Below, in pieces: positions 1 to 5,987 of a stretch of 11,717 nt of DNA. The DNA comes from an uncultured Ilumatobacter sp. GTDB lineage: Bacteria; Actinomycetota; Acidimicrobiia; Acidimicrobiales; Ilumatobacteraceae. The position numbers and the translations under genes were made by a program. Position 1 is the first letter of the stretch. Each line of letters begins with the position of its first letter. Below the pieces are notes generated by a model, which saw only the letters and a list, made by a program, of their open reading frames with translations, had not been told where the DNA came from and made no database searches. The stretch is taken from positions 1-11,717 of the forward strand of contig CALICC010000353.1 in assembly GCA_938049325.1 (NCBI GenBank), read 5' to 3'.

Positions 1-1353
1 TGCTTTGCCCAAGATGCCCTGCGGTCGGAACAGCAGGATCACCGCCAGGATCAGGAGGGCGATCATGTTCTTGACCTCAGCATCGATGAAGAGCGTCGAC
101 AAGTTGATGGCCAAGCCGACGACGAGGGCGCCAACGAGCGCCCCGTAGGCCGTGCCGAGTCCGCCGAGTGTCACCGACGCGAACACCAGCAGCAGGATGC
201 GGAACCCGAAGTCCCACTTGTTCTGGTCGAGGCCGAAGAACACGCCGCTCAGCGCTGCGAGCGCAGCACCGAACACCCACACGAAGGTGATGACTCGCTC
301 GACGTTGATGCCCGTCGACTCGGCGAGCTCGCGGTTGTCGGCAACGGCGCGCATTGCCTTACCCATGCGAGTCATCCGCAGGTACGTGGCGACACCGACG
401 AGGATCAGGATCGACAGACCCATCGCAACGAGGTCCTTGGGCGTCAACTCGACCGGACCGATCTTGTAGGCGGTTTGCGCCGAGTAGTCACCGAAGGTTC
501 GGGGTCCGCCCCCGAAGACGTAGAGCAGCGCATAGCGCAGCAGAATCGACAGCCCGATCGTCATGACCAGCTGGGCAATGAGGCTGACTCCGGCGTTTCG
601 TGCCGTGCGGAACAAGAAGCGGTTGAGTACCCAACCCAATACGCCACCGCTCAGCATGCCGAGCATGGCCGCGAAGATGAGGTTGACACCTCCACCGAAC
701 GGGGCCGGAAGGGGCGCCAAGAACCCGATCGCTCCGGCGACGCCATAGAAGTTGAAGAAGTACGTGGAGAGCATGCCCCACGTGATCAATTCCGAGTGAG
801 CGAAGTTGACGAGGCCGGTGGTTCCGAAGATCAACGACAGGCCGATGGCGGCCATCGCGAGATACAGGCCTTGTTTGAGCCCCTCTGCGGTCAGCTGGGC
901 GACGCGGCGCACGCTGATACCACCCGTGCTCTTCTCTTCGACCTCACCGAACACCAACGGGAACAAGACTCGGCGGTCACGGTTGCCGCTGACCTCCGCG
1001 TCGAGCGGGTTGGCATCGGGGTTCTTGAGGTTCACACCCTCGGGCAACGACTCGATATCGAGCGTGACGACATAGATCCCGGCTTCAGGAACCGCGATGC
1101 GGAAGTCACCGTTCTCGTCGGTCTCGACGGTGCCCACGCCCTCGACATCGATGACCGCACCGACCACGGGGACGTCGTCGCCGGACTCTTCGTCTTCGTA
1201 GTCGAGTTGGCCGAAGATCCCGAGATCTGCAGCGTCTTCTTGAGCACCCGCAGGGGACCCGTTTGCGGTGACCGCGAAGAGCGCTACAAGCACTCCCAGC
1301 AGAACCCGGATCCAAGCGGGGAATCGCTTGGGACTCATCGTCGTTGATGGCAC
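1..1353 (-). CDS. livH: Branched-chain amino acid ABC transporter permease, LivH type, with exported N-terminal domain (C-terminus beyond window)
   Basis: Inner-membrane permease of a Liv-type (HAAT) ABC importer. The frame is open from the start codon to base 1, giving 451 residues without a stop, so the C-terminus is missing. The LivH signature GTTGLVNFAHSE lies near residue 180, followed by a long run of hydrophobic segments with conserved RAVADN and GGLGTAYGALVGA stretches. Unlike ordinary LivH proteins (about 290 residues, starting at the first helix), about 150 residues precede the permease: a signal peptide ending in AGA near residue 37, an acidic stretch, then a small beta-sandwich-like domain (GAVIDVEG, TDENGDFRIAVPEAGIYVVTL) of the carboxypeptidase-regulatory or SdrD-B type, near residues 50-115. 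The GTG at 1353 is chosen because TAGAGT lies 8 bases before it; an in-frame ATG at 1338 is the alternative, and neither has a Shine-Dalgarno sequence. It starts 28 bases after the ctaA stop on the same strand. The left neighbours are probably the remaining Liv subunits, but these are outside the window. Confidence 0.88.
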   Translation of the reverse strand, partial: MPSTTMSPKRFPAWIRVLLGVLVALFAVTANGSPAGAQEDAADLGIFGQLDYEDEESGDDVPVVGAVIDVEGVGTVETDENGDFRIAVPEAGIYVVTLDIESLPEGVNLKNPDANPLDAEVSGNRDRRVLFPLVFGEVEEKSTGGISVRRVAQLTAEGLKQGLYLAMAAIGLSLIFGTTGLVNFAHSELITWGMLSTYFFNFYGVAGAIGFLAPLPAPFGGGVNLIFAAMLGMLSGGVLGWVLNRFLFRTARNAGVSLIAQLVMTIGLSILLRYALLYVFGGGPRTFGDYSAQTAYKIGPVELTPKDLVAMGLSILILVGVATYLRMTRMGKAMRAVADNRELAESTGINVERVITFVWVFGAALAALSGVFFGLDQNKWDFGFRILLLVFASVTLGGLGTAYGALVGALVVGLAINLSTLFIDAEVKNMIALLILAVILLFRPQGILGKA

Positions 1354-1361
1354 GGCGGGCA

Positions 1362-1367
1362 ACTCTA
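1362..1367 (-). promoter_or_regulatory. Putative -10 hexamer TAGAGT of the Liv permease gene
   Basis: TAGAGT on the minus strand is followed by 8 bases and then the GTG at 1353, which fits a leaderless transcript starting on the start codon. A weak TTGTGT about 16 bases upstream could serve as a -35; it lies at the end of ctaA. The permease could therefore be expressed separately from ctaA. Confidence 0.4.
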
Positions 1368-1381
1368 GACGAAGGTTTCGG

Positions 1382-2296
1382 TCACACAACCAAACCCGTG
1401 CTTTTTGACGGATCGGCCTGCGGGACAGTTCCAGCTTGCCGTGGCGCCATGAGCGACAGTGCGAGTCGCACGGTGAGCACCCACAGGAGCGTCGCCCCGG
1501 CGAGATGAACGCCCACGAGGAGCTCCGGCACGCCGGTGAAGTACTGCGCGTAGCCAATCCCTCCCTGGAGCAGCCCGACGAACAGCCAGCTCGAGACGGC
1601 GGCGCGCAGCATTGGGTTCGCGTCCTGCACAAGCCTCCACGCCAGCAGCGCCGCGCATCCAACAGCCAACAGCACGGTCACGCTGTGGATGCGGGCCACG
1701 TTGCTGATGTCGAAGCCGAAGCGACGAACGTCTTCTTCGCCCGCGTGCGGTCCAGCACCGGTGACCACCGTGCCCGTGACCAGCGCTGCAGCTGTCAACG
1801 CCAGTACCCCTGCCACGAGTTGATGGGTGAGCTCGCGGCGCGAGAACGAACCCCATGCGATGCGCCAACCGTTCGATCGTCGTACCGCGATCAGACCGAA
1901 GGCGATCGACACCATCGCGAGCAAGAAGTGTGACTGCACGAGGGCTGGGTGCAGATCACCGCGCACCGCAAGACCACCGACCACACCGTTGGCCAAGATC
2001 GACACCAGCACGCCGACAGCAGGCCAGCGGAACCCCTCGCCGCTCGGGGCTAGACGAAACGCCACCACGGCGAGCAGCAGCGTCGGAACACCGATAACAC
2101 CACTCAACAAGCGATTGAGCTGCTCGATCGCCGCATGACCGGTCGACACGTCGATGAAGCGCTCATCGTTGCAGTTGGGCCAATCGTCACAGCCCAGGCC
2201 GCTCCCGGTCAGGCGTACCACTCCCCCAGCAACCACGAGTACACAGACGCCGACCGTCGTCACGATGGCCAGTTGTCGATACCGCTTGAGCGTCAT
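1382..2296 (-). CDS. ctaA: Haem A synthase (COX15/CtaA family)
   Basis: Membrane enzyme that oxidises the C8 methyl of haem O to a formyl group, producing haem A for aa3-type cytochrome oxidases. The 304 residues form about eight hydrophobic segments. The family start GGVVRLTGSGLGC is present, with the loop cysteine pair C36/C42. Of the haem-ligand positions, H123 (QSHFLL), H204 (ARIHSV) and H264 (VGVHLAG) are present. The first, normally EXXHR in Bacillus CtaA, reads E58-Q-L-N61-R62, so histidine is replaced by asparagine. From memory, actinobacterial CtaA proteins often carry N here, so this looks like a lineage trait and not decay. The ATG at 2296 has TATCGT 8 bases upstream and no Shine-Dalgarno sequence. 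No ctaB or oxidase subunit is visible nearby. It is divergent from the CrtC/AttH-like gene across 31 bases and may read through into the Liv permease gene. Confidence 0.95.
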   Translation of the reverse strand: MTLKRYRQLAIVTTVGVCVLVVAGGVVRLTGSGLGCDDWPNCNDERFIDVSTGHAAIEQLNRLLSGVIGVPTLLLAVVAFRLAPSGEGFRWPAVGVLVSILANGVVGGLAVRGDLHPALVQSHFLLAMVSIAFGLIAVRRSNGWRIAWGSFSRRELTHQLVAGVLALTAAALVTGTVVTGAGPHAGEEDVRRFGFDISNVARIHSVTVLLAVGCAALLAWRLVQDANPMLRAAVSSWLFVGLLQGGIGYAQYFTGVPELLVGVHLAGATLLWVLTVRLALSLMAPRQAGTVPQADPSKSTGLVV

Positions 2297-2304
2297 CGGA
2301 GCCC

Positions 2305-2310
2305 ACGATA
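2305..2310 (-). promoter_or_regulatory. Putative -10 hexamer TATCGT of ctaA
   Basis: TATCGT on the minus strand sits 8 bases before the ctaA ATG, as expected for a leaderless actinobacterial transcript. No convincing -35 is visible. It lies 5 bases from the divergent -10 at 2315-2320, so the two promoters are back to back. Confidence 0.45.
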
Positions 2311-2314
2311 CGAC

Positions 2315-2320
2315 TACGTT
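2315..2320 (+). promoter_or_regulatory. Putative -10 hexamer TACGTT of the CrtC/AttH-like gene
   Basis: TACGTT is followed by 7 bases and the GTG at 2328, which supports that start codon and a leaderless transcript. The surrounding CTACGTTCG (2314-2322) closely matches CTACGGTCG at the regulator and methyltransferase promoters. It overlaps the palindrome at 2316-2329. Confidence 0.45.
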
Positions 2321-2329
2321 CGCGAACGT
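2316..2329. promoter_or_regulatory. Perfect 14-base palindrome in the ctaA/CrtC-like divergent promoter
   Basis: ACGTTCGCGAACGT reads the same on both strands. It covers most of the plus-strand -10 and the first two bases of the GTG start codon at 2328, and lies just upstream of the ctaA -10. This position suits an operator that would block the plus-strand promoter. No regulator can be assigned from the sequence. Confidence 0.35.
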
Positions 2330-3473
2330 GCTGAGTTCGTTCGACGACTTTCCGGTTCACCAAACGTCACGTCCGGTCGCCCAGACCGGTTCGAGTGATC
2401 TGAATCACTACGACCGTTACTTCTTCAACGGCTACACGCGCGACACCCGGTTGTTCTTCGCAGCAGCCATGGGCTTGTACCCCAACCGCCATGTGGCCGA
2501 CGCTGCATTCAGCGTCGTGGTCGACGGCGGGACCGCCGATGCGCGCCAGATCAACGTGCATGCCTCGCGGCGCGCACCCCTCGACCGAGCAGAGGCGAAC
2601 GTTGTCGGCCCCATCGAGGTCGAGGTGATCGAACCGCTGAACGCGCTGCGAATCGTCGTGGAGGCTCCGGAGCACGGCATCCGGTGTGACTTGACCTTCG
2701 TTCGGCGGTCGGCGCCGATCGAGGAACCGCCGTTCTACCTCCAGATCGGCCAGCGCGTCATGATGGACTCGACACGGATGACTCAGTTCGGCGACTGGGA
2801 AGGCTGGATCGAAGTCGACGGCGAGTTGACCGACCTCGAACCAGGCGAGACATTGGGTTCGCGGGACCGTTCGTGGGGAATCCGGCCCGTGGGCGAGCGA
2901 GCCTCGACTGGGGCGCCCGTTGCCGATCCGCAGTACTACTGGTTGTGGGCCCCGATCAACTTCGAAGGGTTCTCCACGCACTTCGACGTCAACGAACTAT
3001 TCGACGGCCGACGCTGGCACGAAGCCGGGTTCGTCTCACTCGTGCCGAGCGCCGACGGCGGACTCGAACCAGCCGAATCAATGCGTTCTGTCGACTACCG
3101 GCTCACCTGGCGCCCGGGAACCCGCGCCGCTGCGACGTGCGAAATCGACATGGTCCCGTGGACCGGAGAACCCTCGACCGTCACCCTCGAGCCACTGTTC
3201 GACTTCCACATGCTCGGCATCGGTTACACCCACCCCGAGTGGAGCCACGGCATCTGGAAGGGCGAGCTCGAAGTCGGTGGCGATCGCTGGGACCTGCCGG
3301 TCGACGACCTCACACTGCCGCATCACTCCCACATCCAGACCATCGTCAAAGCAACGACCTCCGGGGCCGTCGGCACCCATGAGGGTCTCGGTGTGCTCGA
3401 ACAATTCGTTGTCGGACGCCACGATCCCAGCGGGCTGTCCGGCGTGTTCGACGGCTACCTCCCCGACGACTGA
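2328..3473 (+). CDS. CrtC/AttH-like lipocalin-fold protein (DUF7064/DUF7065-like), function unknown
   Basis: Predicted soluble protein of 381 residues without signal peptide or membrane segment. It is rich in aromatic residues and short beta-strand-like stretches. The motif SRDRSWGIRP at residues 178-187 recalls the D-H-S-W-G motif of carotenoid hydratase CrtC and AttH-like proteins, and the overall layout resembles the paired domains Pfam calls DUF7065 (N-terminal) and DUF7064 (C-terminal); this is recognition from memory. HPEWSHG and PHHSHIQ in the C-terminal third are histidine-rich and could line a pocket. Such proteins are often found near SDRs and lipid- or terpenoid-related genes, but no reaction is established here. 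The open frame extends upstream to 2154, but that would lie inside ctaA; GTG 2328 is chosen because it clears ctaA and has a -10 seven bases upstream. It converges on the SDR gene with a 51-base gap. Confidence 0.8.
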   Translation: MLSSFDDFPVHQTSRPVAQTGSSDLNHYDRYFFNGYTRDTRLFFAAAMGLYPNRHVADAAFSVVVDGGTADARQINVHASRRAPLDRAEANVVGPIEVEVIEPLNALRIVVEAPEHGIRCDLTFVRRSAPIEEPPFYLQIGQRVMMDSTRMTQFGDWEGWIEVDGELTDLEPGETLGSRDRSWGIRPVGERASTGAPVADPQYYWLWAPINFEGFSTHFDVNELFDGRRWHEAGFVSLVPSADGGLEPAESMRSVDYRLTWRPGTRAAATCEIDMVPWTGEPSTVTLEPLFDFHMLGIGYTHPEWSHGIWKGELEVGGDRWDLPVDDLTLPHHSHIQTIVKATTSGAVGTHEGLGVLEQFVVGRHDPSGLSGVFDGYLPDD

Positions 3474-3490
3474 CGAGCAGTTGCCGCCGC

Positions 3491-3537
3491 GCCGGGTCAG
3501 GTGTGCCGGGTCAGGGGTGCCGGGTCAGGTGTGCCGG
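3491..3537. repeat. 14-base tandem repeat, about 3.4 copies, at a convergent gene junction
   Basis: Three full copies of GCCGGGTCAGG(T/G)GT start at 3491, 3505 and 3519, followed by a partial GCCGG at 3533. The middle copy has one base change. The repeat occupies most of the gap between the two convergent stops and includes the SDR stop codon at 3525-3527, so each unit contains TCA, read as TGA on the minus strand. Slippage could therefore add or remove stop-bearing units without harming the SDR. It is not an inverted repeat and does not form an obvious terminator hairpin. Confidence 0.8.
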
Positions 3538-4310
3538 ATCGACATGCCGCCATCGACGGGGATGGCCGTGCCATTGACGAAACTCGCCGACGGCAAACAG
3601 AGGTTGAGCGTCATGTGAGCAACCTCTTCCGGATCGCCGTAGCGACGCAACGGCACGCGACGCCGTGCGTAGGTCTGCTTTGCGTCGGCGTCGATCGCAG
3701 CCGTCATACCCGTCTCGATCGGACCCGGGCAGATGCAGTTGACCGTGACGCCATGACGACCGAGTTCGACAGCGAGTGACTTGGTCAGTCCGATGACCCC
3801 CGCTTTGGTCGCTGCGTAGGCCGCCAGCCCAGCCGTGCTCACAATCGCCTCGGTCGACGCGATGTTCACCACCCGGCCAGCTCCCGACGCCGTCAGCGCC
3901 GGCAGCGCTGCTCGAACGAGCCGTGCGTGTGCCGTCAGATTGATGTCGAGCGTGCGCGCCCAGTTCGACTCGAACTCGTCGTCGTCTTGGAACGCCGAGG
4001 TCACCATCGACACGCCGGCGTTGTTGATCACGATGTCGATCGCCCCTGACCACGCCATGGTCGCAGCGACCAGGCTCTCGAGCCGGTCGAGGTCGCCGAC
4101 GTCGGTCTCGACGCCGAGCACGGAGTCAGCCCCGTGCACGTCGGCGATCTCGTCGACGACCACATCGACGCTCGCGAGATCGGCCACGACAACCCGTGCA
4201 CCTTCGTCAGCGAAGAGATGCGCCGTCGCACGACCCATCCCACTGGCAGCACCCGTCACGATGGCCGTCTTCCCGGCGACCGAACGAGACAGCGCGGTCA
4301 GGCGCTCCAA
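3525..4310 (-). CDS. Short-chain dehydrogenase/reductase (classical SDR)
   Basis: Cytoplasmic NAD(P)-dependent oxidoreductase of 261 residues, the usual length for classical SDRs. The cofactor motif TGAASGMG is at 19-26, NNAG at 96-99, and the catalytic set N124, S152, Y165 and K169 (YAATK) is complete. D44 at the end of the second beta strand favours NAD(H) over NADP(H). PGPIET at 195-200 and PVDGG near the end are typical. The substrate cannot be read from sequence; FabG-like, alcohol and steroid dehydrogenases all look like this. The start is a TTG at 4310 lying 13 bases inside the end of the preceding split-barrel gene; no other start fits before the TGAASG motif, and a GGGCGGG about 8 bases upstream can act as ribosome-binding site. 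It is probably translationally coupled and is the last gene of the three-gene unit. Its stop lies in the tandem repeat. Confidence 0.93.
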   Translation of the reverse strand: MERLTALSRSVAGKTAIVTGAASGMGRATAHLFADEGARVVVADLASVDVVVDEIADVHGADSVLGVETDVGDLDRLESLVAATMAWSGAIDIVINNAGVSMVTSAFQDDDEFESNWARTLDINLTAHARLVRAALPALTASGAGRVVNIASTEAIVSTAGLAAYAATKAGVIGLTKSLAVELGRHGVTVNCICPGPIETGMTAAIDADAKQTYARRRVPLRRYGDPEEVAHMTLNLCLPSASFVNGTAIPVDGGMSIRHT

Positions 4311-4741
4311 CGCTTGAGCCCGCCCATGCCGTACTGCTTCAGGATCAGGGCACGCGTCGGCGTGATCGCAAGAAACGCTGTGTCAGGCGAGTTGTCGGGG
4401 CCACCGGGAGCAAACGCGTTCAGGTCGTAGTCGAACACGCCGTCCCAGAGGCGCCGTTTCGTTTCGACGTCGTCGAACAGCTCACCGGTCCCCCAGACTT
4501 CGACGCCGTCGCCGACCTCGGTGACCTGCCAGTGCAAGGCGACCTTCGAGTTGGCTGCGACGTTGCGCGCCTTCACCGATGTGGTGCCGAGCATGGTCCA
4601 CAGCGTGTCACCATCCCAAGAGGGGTGGACGGGCACCACGTCGGGCTCGCCATCGGCACCCACCGTTGCGATGTGGGCCCATGGACTCAGGGCACCGGCG
4701 AATTCTCTCACGTCGTCGAGTGTGCATGCTTCGTCGCTCAT
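4298..4741 (-). CDS. Pyridoxamine 5'-phosphate oxidase-like split-barrel flavin/F420-binding protein
   Basis: Small cytoplasmic protein of 147 residues with the split beta-barrel fold used by FMN-, F420- or haem-binding enzymes. WAHIATVGADGEPDVVPVHP (21-40) is the typical first hairpin, and TTSVKARN (53-60) holds the S-x-K-x-R-N cofactor-phosphate contact; KVALHW and ALILKQYGMGG follow. Actinobacterial members are often F420H2-dependent reductases or biliverdin-reductase-like proteins, but FMN binding is equally possible here. The ATG at 4741 has TACGGT 8 bases upstream, so the gene may have its own leaderless promoter in the 37-base gap after the methyltransferase stop. Its last 13 bases overlap the SDR start. 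A redox role together with the SDR is inferred from this arrangement only. Confidence 0.9.
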   Translation of the reverse strand: MSDEACTLDDVREFAGALSPWAHIATVGADGEPDVVPVHPSWDGDTLWTMLGTTSVKARNVAANSKVALHWQVTEVGDGVEVWGTGELFDDVETKRRLWDGVFDYDLNAFAPGGPDNSPDTAFLAITPTRALILKQYGMGGLKRWSA

Positions 4742-4749
4742 GCGAGATC

Positions 4750-4755
4750 ACCGTA
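4750..4755 (-). promoter_or_regulatory. Putative internal -10 hexamer TACGGT for the split-barrel gene
   Basis: TACGGT lies in the 37-base gap between the methyltransferase stop and the split-barrel ATG, 8 bases before that ATG. The same hexamer is used at the methyltransferase and regulator promoters. It suggests that split-barrel plus SDR can be transcribed without the methyltransferase. Confidence 0.35.
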
Positions 4756-4778
4756 CTGTGCTGCGGACAGCGGCGTCG

Positions 4779-5882
4779 TCATGGACGGATCGCGTAGAAC
4801 GCGTTCACGCTGTGATCGATATCGAGCTTCTCGAAGTTCGTGAAACCGGCGATTTCTGACATTTCCTTGGCCGTCGCCTCGGGAAGCCCCAACGTGCCGA
4901 GTCCCGCTCCTCCTGGAGCCGAGAGCGCTGAACTCATGCACGACAGCACACTGATCCCGTACATCAGCGCGGCCATCGGATTCTTCTCGACGTTCTCGGC
5001 AAACGAGTTCCGGCCTTTGATGTCGACCAAGAGCCAGGTTCCGTCGTCAGCGACCGCGTCGCGGATCGACACCATCATCTCCTGCGGATGCGTCATGTCG
5101 TGAATGCAGTCAAACGTGGTCACGAGATCACAGGAGCGGTCCGTCGGCATCGGCTCGATTCGCGGGTCGACGAATCGAGCGTTGGAAAGTCCCGATTCGC
5201 TCAGTCGTTCACTCGCTCGTTCGAGCGCTCGTTCGGAAATGTCGTAGCCCACGAACGTGCTGTTCGGGAAGGCCGCCGCCAACATGAGCACCGCTCCCCC
5301 TGCCCCGCACCCGATGTCGATGACCTTGCTCCCAGCCTCCAGCTGGTCGACCACTGCCAAGCTCGGTATCACCGTGGCGAGGAGGTGATGACGCATCCAC
5401 GGCTCGAAGCTCTTCTCGATGCCGACCGCTCCTTCGCATCCATGACTGTCGTAGTCGTGCCCGAGCCCAGATCGGAAGCTCTCGGGCATCACGTCGAGCG
5501 CGCCGATCGTCTGCGGAAAGCGGTGGAACATGCCGACGCCGTAGGCCACGTGATCAGGCGATGCGAGCACCGCGACTGCCTCGGGTGACATCGAGAACCG
5601 CTCGGGTGAGACCGACGTGTCGACCTCGACGATGCGAGCCGCAGCCTGGTTGTGCGACCACTCTCGCACCCACCGCTCGTTCAACTCCACGGCCGCTGCC
5701 AACTCAGCGGTCGTGACCGGCGCCTCGAACGCCGCCAGCGCTTCGTACAGCCCCAGCTTGTCGCCGAGGTGCACCATCCCCGCCGTCACCGCTCCGCTCA
5801 GGTGCGAGAACAGCCCGAACGAGAACATCTTCAAACGGTCGGGGTCGACGTCGGCGCGATAGGTGTGCGTGTCGTGGGTCAT
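4779..5882 (-). CDS. SAM-dependent methyltransferase with N-terminal winged helix (Rv2258c-like)
   Basis: Class I methyltransferase of 367 residues. SAM motif I, VIDIGCGAGG, is at 187-196, followed by the acidic loop YDIS at 213-216, a DLVTTFDCIHD stretch (motif IV region) and WLLVDIK. Residues about 15-110 form a helical, winged-helix-like domain (GLYEALAAF, TTAELAAAVELNERWVREW), as in Mycobacterium tuberculosis Rv2258c and small-molecule O-methyltransferases, where this part helps dimerise and cover the active site instead of binding DNA. Length matches Rv2258c closely. The substrate is unknown. The ATG at 5882 is preferred over the longer open frame because TACGGT lies 6 bases upstream and the earlier residues are out of character and run into the divergent regulator gene. 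It is the first gene of the methyltransferase/split-barrel/SDR unit and shares a 105-base promoter region with the regulator. Confidence 0.92.
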   Translation of the reverse strand: MTHDTHTYRADVDPDRLKMFSFGLFSHLSGAVTAGMVHLGDKLGLYEALAAFEAPVTTAELAAAVELNERWVREWSHNQAAARIVEVDTSVSPERFSMSPEAVAVLASPDHVAYGVGMFHRFPQTIGALDVMPESFRSGLGHDYDSHGCEGAVGIEKSFEPWMRHHLLATVIPSLAVVDQLEAGSKVIDIGCGAGGAVLMLAAAFPNSTFVGYDISERALERASERLSESGLSNARFVDPRIEPMPTDRSCDLVTTFDCIHDMTHPQEMMVSIRDAVADDGTWLLVDIKGRNSFAENVEKNPMAALMYGISVLSCMSSALSAPGGAGLGTLGLPEATAKEMSEIAGFTNFEKLDIDHSVNAFYAIRP

Positions 5883-5888
5883 GTCGCG

Positions 5889-5894
5889 ACCGTA
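5889..5894 (-). promoter_or_regulatory. Putative -10 hexamer TACGGT of the methyltransferase gene
   Basis: TACGGT on the minus strand is 6 bases before the methyltransferase ATG. With its flanks it forms CTACGGTCG, the exact inverted counterpart of 5975-5983 at the regulator start, so the intergenic region has matching 9-base ends facing outward. Confidence 0.5.
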
Positions 5895-5920
5895 GATCTC
5901 GGCGCATCGGTCATGCCTCC

Positions 5921-5940
5921 TCGAGCCGCCTCGAGCCGCT
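5921..5940 (+). promoter_or_regulatory. Direct repeat TCGAGCCGC(C/T) x2, candidate SARP-type box
   Basis: Two adjacent 10-base units begin TCGAGCC at 5921 and 5931, and a degenerate TCGGCCC follows at 5940. Streptomyces SARPs such as DnrI and ActII-ORF4 bind direct heptamers of the TCGAGNN type, normally with an 11-base period; here the period is 10. The repeat lies 26 bases upstream of the methyltransferase -10, near where an activator would touch RNA polymerase. Assignment to the adjacent BTAD regulator is inference. Confidence 0.35.
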
Positions 5941-5949
5941 CGGCCCAGC

Positions 5950-5972
5950 ATGTGGCGGGCGTGTCGCCACAT
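5950..5972. promoter_or_regulatory. Perfect dyad with 8-base arms at the regulator promoter
   Basis: ATGTGGCG at 5950-5957 and CGCCACAT at 5965-5972 are exact inverted repeats around a 7-base spacer. The dyad ends 3 bases before the -10 of the regulator and would cover the -35/spacer region. It has the shape of an operator for a dimeric repressor or for autoregulation. It differs from the direct repeats next to it, so two inputs are possible. Confidence 0.4.
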
Positions 5973-5975
5973 CAC

Positions 5976-5981
5976 TACGGT
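5976..5981 (+). promoter_or_regulatory. Putative -10 hexamer TACGGT of the regulator gene
   Basis: TACGGT is followed by 6 bases and the ATG at 5988, which fits a leaderless transcript and supports this start codon. It is part of CTACGGTCG, repeated in inverted orientation at the methyltransferase start. No good -35 is visible, as expected for an activator-dependent promoter. Confidence 0.5.
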
Positions 5982-5987
5982 CGAACC

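Noticed and set aside
475..1347. 290-residue plus-strand open frame
   Set aside because: It is opposite the Liv permease gene, is charged and low in hydrophobic residues, and matches no family; long antisense frames are expected at this GC content.
2154..2327. Upstream in-frame starts for the CrtC/AttH-like gene
   Set aside because: They would place its N-terminus inside ctaA on the other strand; GTG 2328 avoids this and has a -10 at the right distance.
2367..2981. 204-residue minus-strand open frame
   Set aside because: It lies opposite the well-formed CrtC/AttH-like gene and shows no recognisable motif.
3491..3537. CRISPR-like array
   Set aside because: The units are 14 bases, contiguous and without spacers, and there are no cas genes.
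5652..5987. N-terminal extension of the regulator reading frame by 112 residues
   Set aside because: It runs antisense through the methyltransferase start, has no domain character, and the -10 six bases before ATG 5988 supports the shorter protein.
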